49,433 bases of DNA from Nocardioides sp. (GTDB lineage: Bacteria > Actinomycetota > Actinomycetes > Propionibacteriales > Nocardioidaceae), in NCBI RefSeq assembly GCF_025965415.1, contig NZ_JAOPWY010000092.1:1-49433 (forward strand), in the 5' to 3' direction. The notes under the pieces were generated by a model. The model had not been told where the DNA came from. It ran no database searches and saw only the letters and a list, made by a program, of their open reading frames with translations. The translations under genes and the position numbers were made by a program. This document shows positions 27,375-36,419 of the stretch, in pieces. The number at the start of each line of letters is the position of its first letter. The stretch's first letter is position 1.

Positions 27375-28103
27375 GTGCCCCTCTACCGCGACGAGGCGGT
27401 CGTGCTGCGCACCCACAAGCTGGGCGAGGCCGACCGCATCATCACCCTCCTGACGCGACAGCGCGGGAAGGTGCGCGCGGTCGCCAAGGGCGTGCGGCGT
27501 ACGACGTCGCGCTGGGGCTCGCGCCTCGAGCCGTTCACCCACGTCGACCTGCAGCTCGCCGAGGGCCGCAGCCTCGACGTGATCACCCAGGCCGAGACCA
27601 TCGACCCCTTCAACGCACGCCTCGGCCTGGACTACGACCGCTACACCGCCGGCACGGTGATGCTGGAGACCGCCGAGCGGCTGGTCACCGAGGAGCAGGA
27701 ACCCGCCGTCCAGCAGTTCCTCCTCCTCGTCGGCGGGCTGCGCGCGATGGCCGGCACCGAGCACCCCGCCAAGCAGGTCCTCGACTCCTACCTCCTGCGC
27801 TCGCTCTCGGTCGCCGGCTACGCCCCGTCGTTCGACCACTGCGTGCAGTGCGGGCTGGAGGGGCCGCACCGCTTCTTCAACCCGTCGGCCGGGGGCGTCC
27901 TGTGCACCTCCGACAAGCTGCCCGGGTCGGCCACCCCCGCGCCCCAGACGCTGCTGGTGCTGGGCGCGCTGCTCGTCGGCGACTGGCCGGTCGTGCACAC
28001 CGCCGACCCGCGCCACCTGCGCGAGGCCAGCAGCCTCGTCTCGGCCTACCTCGCCTGGCACCTCGAGCGGGGCCTGCGCTCCATGGCGTACGTCGAGCGC
28101 TGA
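27375..28103 (+). CDS. recO: DNA repair protein RecO
   Basis: 242 residues. The N-terminal OB domain has the typical YRDEAVVLRTHKLGEADRIITLLT start, and the helical C-terminal domain follows. The zinc motif is CVQCG ... VLCTSD: the first three cysteines are present, but the fourth (normally C-x-x-C) is Asp, so metal binding may be altered. RecO loads RecA onto SSB-coated DNA in the RecFOR pathway and anneals strands. The GTG start at 27375 follows GAGAAT by six bases (leaderless); a GTG six codons upstream is less likely. Confidence 0.93.
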   Translation: MPLYRDEAVVLRTHKLGEADRIITLLTRQRGKVRAVAKGVRRTTSRWGSRLEPFTHVDLQLAEGRSLDVITQAETIDPFNARLGLDYDRYTAGTVMLETAERLVTEEQEPAVQQFLLLVGGLRAMAGTEHPAKQVLDSYLLRSLSVAGYAPSFDHCVQCGLEGPHRFFNPSAGGVLCTSDKLPGSATPAPQTLLVLGALLVGDWPVVHTADPRHLREASSLVSAYLAWHLERGLRSMAYVER

Positions 28104-28159
28104 GCCGAGTCGGCGCGTCTGCTGACGCGCAGCGCGCCGAGTCGGCGCGTCTGCCGACG
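28104..28159. repeat. 24-bp direct repeat pair between recO and uppS
   Basis: Two copies (28104-28127 and 28136-28159) differ by one base and lie eight bases apart. Each contains the palindrome GCCGA-G-TCGGC, so each could fold or bind a dimeric protein. They fill the space between the recO stop and the uppS -10 box. Confidence 0.75.
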
Positions 28160-28166
28160 ATCGGCC

Positions 28167-28172
28167 TAGGCT
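28167..28172 (+). promoter_or_regulatory. -10 box (TAGGCT) of uppS
   Basis: TAGGCT followed by seven bases and the GTG at 28180 gives uppS its own leaderless promoter, separate from recO. Confidence 0.6.
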
Positions 28173-28179
28173 CAGCCCC

Positions 28180-28959
28180 GTGAAGCGACCCGTCCGACCG
28201 CCGACCCCGCACCCCAGCGGAGCCATGCCCCCGCCGGTGCCGCGCGACCTCGTGCCCGAGCACGTCGCCATCGTGATGGACGGCAACGGCCGCTGGGCCA
28301 AGGACCGCGGCCTGCCCCGCACCAAGGGCCACGAGCAGGGCGAGTCCTCGCTCTTCGACGTCGTCGAGGGCGCGATCGAGATCGGTGTGAAGGCGATCTC
28401 GGCCTATGCGTTCTCCACCGAGAACTGGTCGCGCTCGCCCGACGAGGTGCGCTTCCTGATGGGCTTCAACCGCGACGTGATCCGCCGGCGGCGTGACGAG
28501 ATGCACGAGCTCGGCGTGCGGGTGCGGTGGGCCGGGCGCGCCCCGCGGCTGTGGAGGTCGGTCATCAAGGAGCTCCAGGTCGCCGAGCAGATGACCCGCG
28601 ACAACGACGTGCTGACCCTAACGATGTGCGTCAACTACGGCGGCCGCGCCGAGCTCGCCGACGCCGCCCGGGCCATCGGCCGCGAGGTGGCCGCCGGCCG
28701 GCTCGACCCCGACAAGATCGACGAGAAGGTCTTCGCCCGCCACCTCTACGTCCCCGAGCTGCCCGACGCCGACCTCGTGTGGCGCACGTCGGGGGAGCAG
28801 CGGCTGTCCAACTTCATGCTGTGGCAGGCCGCCTACAGCGAGATGGTCTTCACCGACGTGCTCTGGCCCGACGTCGACCGCCGGCACCTGTGGGCCGCGG
28901 TCGAGACGTACGCCCGACGCGACCGCCGCTACGGCGGCGCGCTCCCCAACCAGGCCTGA
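28180..28959 (+). CDS. uppS: Isoprenyl (polyprenyl) diphosphate synthase, cis-type
   Basis: 259 residues. Cis-prenyltransferase signatures are all present: [27 protein letters not shown] (catalytic Asp and diphosphate-binding Arg), [17 protein letters not shown], and the C-terminal [24 protein letters not shown] with the Mg-binding Glu. The enzyme adds isopentenyl diphosphate to an allylic primer to make the carrier lipid for peptidoglycan. The recO-uppS-zur order matches M. tuberculosis (Rv2362c, Rv2361c, Rv2359), where the product is decaprenyl diphosphate; chain length here is not deducible. Confidence 0.95.
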   Translation: MKRPVRPPTPHPSGAMPPPVPRDLVPEHVAIVMDGNGRWAKDRGLPRTKGHEQGESSLFDVVEGAIEIGVKAISAYAFSTENWSRSPDEVRFLMGFNRDVIRRRRDEMHELGVRVRWAGRAPRLWRSVIKELQVAEQMTRDNDVLTLTMCVNYGGRAELADAARAIGREVAAGRLDPDKIDEKVFARHLYVPELPDADLVWRTSGEQRLSNFMLWQAAYSEMVFTDVLWPDVDRRHLWAAVETYARRDRRYGGALPNQA

Positions 28960-28963
28960 TCCC

Positions 28964-29184
28964 GCGAGCGGTGGTCCAGCCACGGTCCACCGGCCCGGAA
29001 GGTGGCTCCACCACCGCCCATGGGAGTGGCGGCGTACGACACGCTGCCGAGCGGTGGTCCAGCGACGGTCCGCCGGCCCGGAAGGTGGCTCCACCACCGC
29101 CGATGGGGGTGTCGGCGTACGACACGCTCGCGAGCGGTGGTCCAGCGACGGTCCGCCGGCCCGGAAGGTGGCTCCACCACCGCC
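28964..29184. repeat. Three tandem copies of an 83-bp intergenic repeat
   Basis: The conserved 55-base core starts at 28964, 29047 and 29130, an exact 83-bp period; the third copy lacks the 28-base linker. Each core is bounded by GCGGTGGT and ACCACCGC (8-bp inverted arms, 34 bases apart) and can fold into a hairpin with GGTGG/CCACC inside. Copies differ by only a few bases. The array fills the space between uppS and the convergent zur gene, where it may end transcription from both sides. Confidence 0.9.
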
Positions 29185-29205
29185 CGAGCCGGGACGGGGC
29201 CGGGC

Positions 29206-29613
29206 CTAGCGGCAGGCCGGGCAGGTCCCGAAGATCTCCAGCGTGTGGCTGATGTCGGCGAAGCCGTGCTCGCCGGCGATCGCGTTGGTCCAGCGTTCCA
29301 CGGCCGGGCCCTCGACCTCGACGGTCGCCCCGCACGAGCGGCACACGAGGTGGTGGTGGTGCGTGTCGGAGCAGCTGCGCCAGATGGCCTCGCCGTCCTC
29401 GTTGCGCAGCATGTCGACCTCGCCGGCCTCGGCGAGCGCGGACAGGGTGCGATAGACGGTCGCCAGGCCCACCGAGTCGCCCTGCTGGCAGATCAGGTCG
29501 TGGATCTCCTGGGCGCTGCGGAAGTCGTCGAAGCCGGCCAGGGCGGCCGCGACCGCGAGCCGCTGGCGGGTGGGCCGGACGGCCGGCCGCGCGCCGTGGT
29601 CAGTGCTCGTCAT
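29206..29613 (-). CDS. zur: Zinc uptake regulator Zur (Fur family)
   Basis: 135 residues. A winged helix (TRQRLAVAAALAGFDDFRSAQEIH ... GLATVYRTLSALAEAGEVD) is followed by the His-rich HHHHLVCRSCG, and CPAC closes the structural Cys4 zinc site. The ATG at 29613 has a Shine-Dalgarno (GGAGAG) and lies 14 bases inside the end of znuB; an ATG at 29625 is less well placed. As last gene of the znuA-znuC-znuB operon it is probably autoregulated through the two Zur boxes before znuA. The gene order matches Streptomyces and other actinobacteria. Confidence 0.94.
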   Translation of the reverse strand: MTSTDHGARPAVRPTRQRLAVAAALAGFDDFRSAQEIHDLICQQGDSVGLATVYRTLSALAEAGEVDMLRNEDGEAIWRSCSDTHHHHLVCRSCGATVEVEGPAVERWTNAIAGEHGFADISHTLEIFGTCPACR

Positions 29614-30604
29614 AGTGCTCTCCATGGGGGGCGTGCCGGTGCCCGTCGTGGACGTAGTCGACGTGGTCGCCGTGCGGCACGCCCGGGTGCCCGCACTCCG
29701 GCCCGTGGGCGTGGTCGTGCTCGCCGCTGGTGCGGTGGGGCGTCGCGGTGACCTCGGGGAAGGGCGCCATCAGGCGTGAGCGGTGCCGGATCCACACGCC
29801 GAGTGGCCAGGTGGCGGCGAACATCGCCAGCGCCAGCAGCACGATCGTGGGGCCGGGCGCCACCGATGCGTGGAAGGAGAGGGCCGCGCTGAGGACCAGC
29901 CCGCCGACCGCGGCGAGGGAGCCGACCGCCATCGCGCCCAGGAGCGTGGTCCGGAACGACTTTGCCAGCTGCTGCGAGGTGGCCACCGGCACGACCATCA
30001 GCGCCGAGACCAGGAGCAGCCCCACCGTGCGCATGGCGACGGTGATGCTCACCGCGGCGAGCACCGCGATCAGCATGTTGTACGCCCGCACGCGCAGTCC
30101 GGCGACCCGGGCGAACTCCGGGTCGCTGGCCACGGCGAACAGCTGGGGCGAGAGCCCCAGCGTGACGACGAGGACCACGACCGCCAGCGCCGCGGTGAAC
30201 CAGACGTCGCCGGGCGAGATGCTGTTGAGCGAGCCGAAGAGGTAGGCCTGCAGCGTGGCCGCGCCCTGCCCGGCCAGACCGGTGATGAGGACGCCGCCGG
30301 CCAGCCCGCCGTAGAACAGCAGCGCCAGGGCGACGTCGCCGTTGGTGTGGCCGCGCTCGCGGATGACCTCCATGAGCAGCGCCCCCAGCACGGCGACCGC
30401 GACGGCGGTCCACGTGGGGGAGGTGCCGGTGAGCAGCCCGAGCGCGACACCGGTGACGGCGACGTGGCCGATGCCGTCGCCCAGCAGCGCGAGGCGCCGC
30501 TGGACGATGAACGTGCCGATCGCCGGTGCGGCCAACCCCGTGAGCAGCGCCGCCACGAGCGCGCGCTGCATGAAGGACAGGGAGAACAGGTCGAGGAACG
30601 TCAT
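29600..30604 (-). CDS. znuB: Zinc ABC transporter permease ZnuB
   Basis: 334 residues, with eight or nine transmembrane segments typical of ABC-3 family permeases (LALLGDGIGHVAVTGVALG, AVASDPEFARVAGLR coupling region). The last 45 residues are a cytoplasmic His/Asp-rich tail (GEHDHAHGPECGHPG ... HGDH), which probably buffers or senses zinc after import. The gene overlaps znuC by four bases and zur by 14. Confidence 0.93.
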   Translation of the reverse strand: MTFLDLFSLSFMQRALVAALLTGLAAPAIGTFIVQRRLALLGDGIGHVAVTGVALGLLTGTSPTWTAVAVAVLGALLMEVIRERGHTNGDVALALLFYGGLAGGVLITGLAGQGAATLQAYLFGSLNSISPGDVWFTAALAVVVLVVTLGLSPQLFAVASDPEFARVAGLRVRAYNMLIAVLAAVSITVAMRTVGLLLVSALMVVPVATSQQLAKSFRTTLLGAMAVGSLAAVGGLVLSAALSFHASVAPGPTIVLLALAMFAATWPLGVWIRHRSRLMAPFPEVTATPHRTSGEHDHAHGPECGHPGVPHGDHVDYVHDGHRHAPHGEHYDEH

Positions 30605-31425
30605 GGCCGGCCTCCACCGTTCCAGCGGTGCGGGTCCAGCGGCCCGTCGAGGGGTGAGCCCACGTGGGGGGCGTGGTCGTGGACCCGGGCGTCGCCGTGG
30701 TCGTGGGGGTGGTGCGTGTGCGACGCGACCTCCTGGGTCAGCGGCGGACCGTCGTAGGCGATCCGCCCGTCACGCATGACCACGGTGCGGTCGATCAGCG
30801 GCATCATCGGGCCGATCTCGTGGGCGACGAGCACGATCGTCGCGCCGCGTGCCTTGAGCCGACCGAGGGCGTCGGCGAGGGCCTGCTGGTTGGGCAGGTC
30901 GACGCCGGCGGTGGGCTCGTCGAGCACCAGCAGGTCGGGCTCGCCGGCCAGCGCGCGGGCGATGAGCACGCGCTGCTGCTGGCCACCGGAGAGCTGGGAG
31001 ACGCCGTACGACGCCCGGTCCGCGAGCCCGACGACCTCGATCGCCTCCTCGACGGCACGGCGGTCAGCGGCGCCGGCCGGCCGCAGGAGCCGGCGGCGGC
31101 CGATGCGACCCGACGCGACGACCTCGCGGACCGTCGCCGGCACCCCGCCGGTCGCCGTGGAGCGCTGCGGCACGAAGCCGAGGCGCTGCCAGTCGTGGAA
31201 GTCCTCGACCGGTGTGCCGAACAGGCGCAGCACCCCGCCCGCGACCGGGAGGAGGCCGGTCACGGCCCGCACGAGCGTGGACTTCCCGGAGCCGTTGGAG
31301 CCGAGCAGGGTCACGAAGTCACCGGTGCGGACCATCAGGTCCACCTCGCGCAGGATCGGTCGTCCGCCGATGGCGACGGACGCGCCATCGAGCACGACGG
31401 GCGGGACGGCGGGGTCGGGATGCAT
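30601..31425 (-). CDS. znuC: Zinc ABC transporter ATPase ZnuC
   Basis: 274 residues. Walker [13 protein letters not shown] signature LSGGQQQR, Walker [13 protein letters not shown] and the switch His (VAHE) are all present. The C-terminus is a His-rich tail ([19 protein letters not shown]), again fitting zinc. The start ATG shares one base with the znuA stop (TGATG), so the subunits are translated together. Confidence 0.94.
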   Translation of the reverse strand: MHPDPAVPPVVLDGASVAIGGRPILREVDLMVRTGDFVTLLGSNGSGKSTLVRAVTGLLPVAGGVLRLFGTPVEDFHDWQRLGFVPQRSTATGGVPATVREVVASGRIGRRRLLRPAGAADRRAVEEAIEVVGLADRASYGVSQLSGGQQQRVLIARALAGEPDLLVLDEPTAGVDLPNQQALADALGRLKARGATIVLVAHEIGPMMPLIDRTVVMRDGRIAYDGPPLTQEVASHTHHPHDHGDARVHDHAPHVGSPLDGPLDPHRWNGGGRP

Positions 31426-32348
31426 CACGAGCAGCCGTTGGCCTGCTGGAGTGCGGTCAGGTTCTCGCGCATGAGGGAAAGGTAGTCCTCGTCGCTGGTC
31501 TCGTCTGAGAGGCCCTCGAGGGGGTCGAGCACCGCCGTGGTGACGCCCAGGTCGCCCGCGAGGGTCTCGGCGGACTTCGCGCTCCCGAGCCGCTCGGAGA
31601 AGACCGTCGTCACGCCGTCGCTGGCGACCAGCTGCTCGAGCCGGGCGAGGTCGGCGGCCGTGGGCTCGGCGTCGGGGGAGAGGCCGACGATGGCCTCGAA
31701 GTCCAGGCCGTAGCGCGAGAGGTAGGAGAACGCCTCGTGGCTGACCACGACCGTGCTCCGCTCGCACGTGGCCAGTCCCTCGCTGAACTCCGTGTCGAGC
31801 GTCTCCAGGTCGCGGCGCAGGTCGGCGGCGTTCGCGGCGTACGTCTCGGCGTTGTCGGGGTCCACCTCGGCGAGCTCGTCGCCGACCGCGTCGCCGAAGT
31901 CGGCCACCAGCAGCGGGTCGAGCCAGAAGTGCGGGTCGAGGTCACGTTGGTCGTCGCCGTGGTCGTCGCCGTCGTCGGCGTGGTCCTCCGCGGTGGGTTG
32001 CAGGTCGACGACGGAGGCGGCGTCGAGGACGGGAGCCTCGACGTTGGCGGCCGTCTCGTCCACCGCCGGCTGGAAGCCCTCCTCCAGCACGACCAGCTCG
32101 GCGCGCTCCAGGGCCGCAGTCTGGGCGACGTCGAGGGTGAGGTCGTGCGGCTCCTGGCCGGGCTGGGTCAGGTTCTGCACCGACCACCCGTCACCCGCCA
32201 CCCGACCGGTCACCCAGGCCAGCGGGTAGAACGCCGCGGCTGCCGGGCGACCGTTCCCGGAGTCGTCGGCGGTCGCACCACAGCCCGCAAAGAGGAAGGC
32301 GGTGGTGAGGGAGGCGGCCAGGGCGATCGGTCGGACGACGGACGACAT
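31425..32348 (-). CDS. znuA: Zinc-binding lipoprotein ZnuA
   Basis: 307 residues from the ATG at 32348, with lipobox FAGC around residue 23. It is a cluster A-I solute-binding protein; the His/Asp-rich flexible loop ([20 protein letters not shown]) between the two lobes is diagnostic for zinc rather than manganese. Later zinc ligands include His in [10 protein letters not shown] and the C-terminal Asp region. A longer reading frame upstream runs into the Zur box and is rejected. Confidence 0.93.
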   Translation of the reverse strand: MSSVVRPIALAASLTTAFLFAGCGATADDSGNGRPAAAAFYPLAWVTGRVAGDGWSVQNLTQPGQEPHDLTLDVAQTAALERAELVVLEEGFQPAVDETAANVEAPVLDAASVVDLQPTAEDHADDGDDHGDDQRDLDPHFWLDPLLVADFGDAVGDELAEVDPDNAETYAANAADLRRDLETLDTEFSEGLATCERSTVVVSHEAFSYLSRYGLDFEAIVGLSPDAEPTAADLARLEQLVASDGVTTVFSERLGSAKSAETLAGDLGVTTAVLDPLEGLSDETSDEDYLSLMRENLTALQQANGCS

Positions 32349-32384
32349 GAGAACGATTCTCACCAGTGTTGAGAATCATTGTCA
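32348..32384 (-). promoter_or_regulatory. zur box: Two adjacent Zur boxes before znuA
   Basis: TGAGAACGATTCTCA (32348-32362) and TGAGAATCATTGTCA (32370-32384) both follow the Fur/Zur TGANAAT-type palindrome and start 22 bp apart, about two helical turns. The first overlaps the znuA start codon region. Zinc-loaded Zur should therefore shut off znuACB-zur cooperatively. The divergent gene's -10 box begins 15 bases beyond the second box, so it could be affected as well. Confidence 0.9.
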
Positions 32385-32398
32385 AACCGACCGGGACG

Positions 32399-32404
32399 TA
32401 GGCT
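32399..32404 (+). promoter_or_regulatory. -10 box (TAGGCT) of the ABM-domain gene
   Basis: TAGGCT plus a six-base spacer precedes the GTG at 32411 (leaderless). Confidence 0.6.
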
Positions 32405-32410
32405 GGCGCC

Positions 32411-32794
32411 GTGCTCGTCGTCACCCGCCTCCGTGCCCAGACCTCCGACGGCTTCTCCGACGAGGCCGCGGGGGAGGAGCTGCGACGCGGGCTGTTGCAC
32501 GCGCTCGGCATCCTCGCCGCGAAGCCCGGGTACGTCGGCGGCGAGGTCGGTCGCAACGTCGACGACCCGACCCTGTGGGCCCTGGCCACGCGGTGGGAGA
32601 ACGTCGGCTCCTACCGTCGCGCGCTCGGGTCCTACGAGGGCAAGATGCACATCCAGCCGCTGATGGTCCACGCCCTCGACGAGCCCAGCGCCTACGAGGT
32701 GGTCGAGGAGGGGACCGACCTCAACGAGGCCCGGGGCCGACGCCGTCCTGAGGAGGGCGACGGAGGAGTCCGTCTCGAAGGGTCGATACGCTGA
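32411..32794 (+). CDS. Small ABM-type (ferredoxin-like fold) protein
   Basis: 127 residues. The pattern VVTRLRAQ ... [39 protein letters not shown] is that of antibiotic-biosynthesis-monooxygenase (dimeric alpha/beta barrel) proteins. These include cofactor-free oxygenases and haem-degrading enzymes, as well as many of unknown role. It is divergent from znuA, next to the Zur boxes, and upstream of glyS. The last 20 residues are charged and probably disordered. Confidence 0.7.
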   Translation: MLVVTRLRAQTSDGFSDEAAGEELRRGLLHALGILAAKPGYVGGEVGRNVDDPTLWALATRWENVGSYRRALGSYEGKMHIQPLMVHALDEPSAYEVVEEGTDLNEARGRRRPEEGDGGVRLEGSIR

Positions 32795-32853
32795 GCGCTC
32801 GCCACGAGCCGGCAGCCAGCCGGCCCGACCTGCCCCATGTAGAAGGAACCACT

Positions 32854-34254
<1,401 letters not shown>

Positions 34255-34393
34255 GCAGTCGGCGTGCCCCGGGTGTGTGGCACGGTGGGCGGGTAGGTCC
34301 ACCCACGCATCCGGAGGTGTCATGCGAGCTCACACCACTCGCGGCTCGGTGCTGGTCAGGGATCCGGCGCCCGCGCCGTGCCACCATGGCGGC

Positions 34394-35032
34394 ATGCGCC
34401 GCACGGTCCTCCTCCCGATCGTCCTCGCGTGGTCGCTGACCGCGTGCGGGGGATCCGACCCGGAGGCCACGCCCAGCCCCGAGGCGCCCGCCACCGCCGC
34501 CGTCGACGCAGACTCCACCGCGCCCGGCACCGAGCTCGACTTCGGTGACGCGGCCACCCTCGTGTGGCAGCCGGCGACGAGCCTCACCGGCACGCTCGAC
34601 CTGAGCGTCGACGCGGTCGCCGAGCAGTCCCCGTCGGTCTTCGACGGCTGGGTGCGCGACGACGCCACGGCCCGGGCGCGCCCCTACTTCGTGACGGTGT
34701 CGCTGAGCAACACCGGCGAGACCGATCTCGCCGGCCAGGAGGTCCCGCTCTACCTGCGCGACGCCAACGGCACGCTGGGGGCGCCGTGGACGCTCGGCGG
34801 CGACTTCACCGCCTGCCAGAGCGGGCCGATGCCGACGCCGTTCGCGCCGGGCGACGCGGCCGAGATGTGCCTGGTCTACCTCGTGCCCGACGGCGCCCGG
34901 ATCATCGACATGGTCTTCGAGCCGACCGAGGGCTACGACCCGATCGTGTGGACCGGCGAGGTGGCGAAGCCGGTGAAGGCCTCCGCCGGGAAGCCCGGCA
35001 GGCCCGCGAGGAAGAAGCGCGGCAACGGCTGA
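34394..35032 (+). CDS. Actinobacterial lipoprotein of unknown function
   Basis: 212 residues. A signal with lipobox SLTAC (Cys around residue 19) precedes a Ser/Pro/Glu-rich linker and a compact C-terminal domain (TLVWQPATSLTGTLDLSVDAV ... PYFVTVSLSNTGETDLAGQEVPLYLRD) that looks like a beta-sandwich such as DUF4352-type domains. Two cysteines in the domain may form a disulfide. The ATG at 34394 follows CACCAT by six bases; an upstream ATG at 34322 with a Shine-Dalgarno would add 24 residues before the signal and is less likely. Function is unknown. Confidence 0.6.
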   Translation: MRRTVLLPIVLAWSLTACGGSDPEATPSPEAPATAAVDADSTAPGTELDFGDAATLVWQPATSLTGTLDLSVDAVAEQSPSVFDGWVRDDATARARPYFVTVSLSNTGETDLAGQEVPLYLRDANGTLGAPWTLGGDFTACQSGPMPTPFAPGDAAEMCLVYLVPDGARIIDMVFEPTEGYDPIVWTGEVAKPVKASAGKPGRPARKKRGNG

Positions 35033-35057
35033 TTTTGGGTCGGACCCCGACCCGCTC

Positions 35058-35063
35058 GACAAT
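35058..35063 (+). promoter_or_regulatory. -10 box (GACAAT) of dusB
   Basis: GACAAT with a six-base spacer precedes the dusB ATG at 35070. It lacks the first T of TANNNT but keeps the key A and the final T. Confidence 0.4.
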
Positions 35064-35069
35064 GGAGCC

Positions 35070-36209
35070 ATGACCGCCGTGCCCGCCTCCCTGACGCTCG
35101 GGTCGCTCCGTGTCGAGACCCCGGTCGTGCTGGCGCCGATGGCCGGCATCACCAACGCGGCCTACCGCCGGCTCTGCGCCGAGCAGGGTGCCGGGCTGTA
35201 CGTCAGCGAGATGATCACCAGCCGCGGGCTCGTCGAGGGCGACGAGACCACGCAGAAGATGCTGGTCTTCGACGAGCTCGAGACGGTCCGGTCCGTGCAG
35301 CTCTACGGCACCGACCCGGTCTACATCGGCAAGGCGGTCGAGATCCTCTGCGCCGACCACGGCGTGGCCCACGTCGACCTCAACTTCGGCTGCCCGGTGC
35401 CCAAGGTGACCCGCAAGGGCGGCGGGGGAGCCCTGCCGTGGAAGCGCGGCCTCCTCGGAGAGATCCTCACGTCCGCGGTCGCCGCGGCGGCGCCGTACGA
35501 CGTCCCGGTGACGATGAAGACCCGCAAGGGCCTCGACGACGACCACCTCACCTACCTCGACGCCGGTCGGATCGCCCAGGAGACCGGCGTCGCCGCGATC
35601 GCGCTGCACGGCCGGACCGTCCAGCAGGCCTACTCCGGCGAGGCCGACTGGGACGCCATCGCCGCGCTCGTCGCGCACGTCGACATCCCCGTCCTCGGCA
35701 ACGGCGACATCTGGGAGGCGGCCGACGCGCTGCGGATGGTCGCGCAGACCGGGGCCGCCGGGGTGGTCGTCGGCCGCGGCTGCCTGGGCCGCCCGTGGCT
35801 GTTCCGCGACCTGGCCGCGGCCTTCCACGGAGACGACGTGGCGACGCTGCCGACCCTCGGCGAGGTGCGCACGATGATGCGCCGGCACGCCGAGCTGCTG
35901 TCGGAGCACATGGGGGAGGAGCGGGGCTGCAAGGAGTTCCGCAAGCACGTCAGCTGGTACCTCAAGGGGTTCGGTGCGGGCGGCGATCTCCGCCACCGGC
36001 TGGCTCTCGTCGACTCGCTGGCCACGCTCGACGACCTGCTTGCGGGCCTCGACGCCGACGAGCCGTTCCCCGTGCGCGAGCTCGGCACCCCGCGCGGTCG
36101 GCAGGGGTCCCCGCGGTCCCGGGTGGCGCTGCCCGAGGGGTGGCTCGACGACACCGACGGCCGCGGCGCGCACCTGCGCGAGGACACCAGCGAGACCACC
36201 GGCGGCTGA
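35070..36209 (+). CDS. dusB: tRNA-dihydrouridine synthase
   Basis: 379 residues. A TIM-barrel flavoenzyme with LAPMAGITNAAYRRLC, the catalytic Cys region LNFGCPVPKVTRKGGGGAL, ALHGRTVQQAYSGEADW and GNGDIWEAADAL, then a C-terminal helical domain. It reduces uridine to dihydrouridine in tRNA using FMN and NADPH. The DusB assignment follows the conserved GCPVPKVT pattern and length; actinobacteria usually have a single Dus enzyme. Confidence 0.92.
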   Translation: MTAVPASLTLGSLRVETPVVLAPMAGITNAAYRRLCAEQGAGLYVSEMITSRGLVEGDETTQKMLVFDELETVRSVQLYGTDPVYIGKAVEILCADHGVAHVDLNFGCPVPKVTRKGGGGALPWKRGLLGEILTSAVAAAAPYDVPVTMKTRKGLDDDHLTYLDAGRIAQETGVAAIALHGRTVQQAYSGEADWDAIAALVAHVDIPVLGNGDIWEAADALRMVAQTGAAGVVVGRGCLGRPWLFRDLAAAFHGDDVATLPTLGEVRTMMRRHAELLSEHMGEERGCKEFRKHVSWYLKGFGAGGDLRHRLALVDSLATLDDLLAGLDADEPFPVRELGTPRGRQGSPRSRVALPEGWLDDTDGRGAHLREDTSETTGG

Positions 36210-36210
36210 C

Positions 36211-36230
36211 GCCCGGCTGCGAGGCCGGGC
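36211..36230 (+). terminator. Hairpin after dusB
   Basis: GCCCGGC and GCCGGGC form a perfect 7-bp stem around a six-base loop immediately after the dusB stop. No T-run follows; in high-GC actinobacteria such stems can still end transcripts. Confidence 0.4.
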
Positions 36231-36419
36231 CGGTCGCCGTACGACGGGATCCGTGCCGGGTGAGCCGGAACACGCTCGTTTTTACCGTGCGAGATTGGGA
36301 CAGGCCGAGAATCCTGTGCTTCACTCGATGATCGCGCCGACGTGGGCACGGGCCCCGAAGCACTCGGTCCGTGGATCGGCGCGACAGTCCCCCGTCAGCA
36401 ACTGCAAAGGATCAGCGCT
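36231..36419 (+). promoter_or_regulatory. Long structured leader of the LAS peptidase gene (possible riboswitch)
   Basis: This 189-base leader contains several foldable elements: CTCG/CGAG arms near 36273-36290, ACAGG-N8-CCTGT (near 36300-36316), and a long-range pair TCGCGCCGA with TCGGCGCGA enclosing about 40 bases. CCCGTCAGC near its 3' end, followed by AAAGGA, is reminiscent of the c-di-AMP (ydaO) riboswitch end that precedes many actinobacterial cell-wall hydrolase genes. I could not match the full consensus, so the class is uncertain; the structure itself is clear. Confidence 0.4.

Noticed and set aside
28964..29184. Possible CRISPR or proline-rich coding repeat
   Set aside because: The 28-base linkers are nearly identical between copies, and open frames through it exist only because of GC-rich composition; the array is non-coding.
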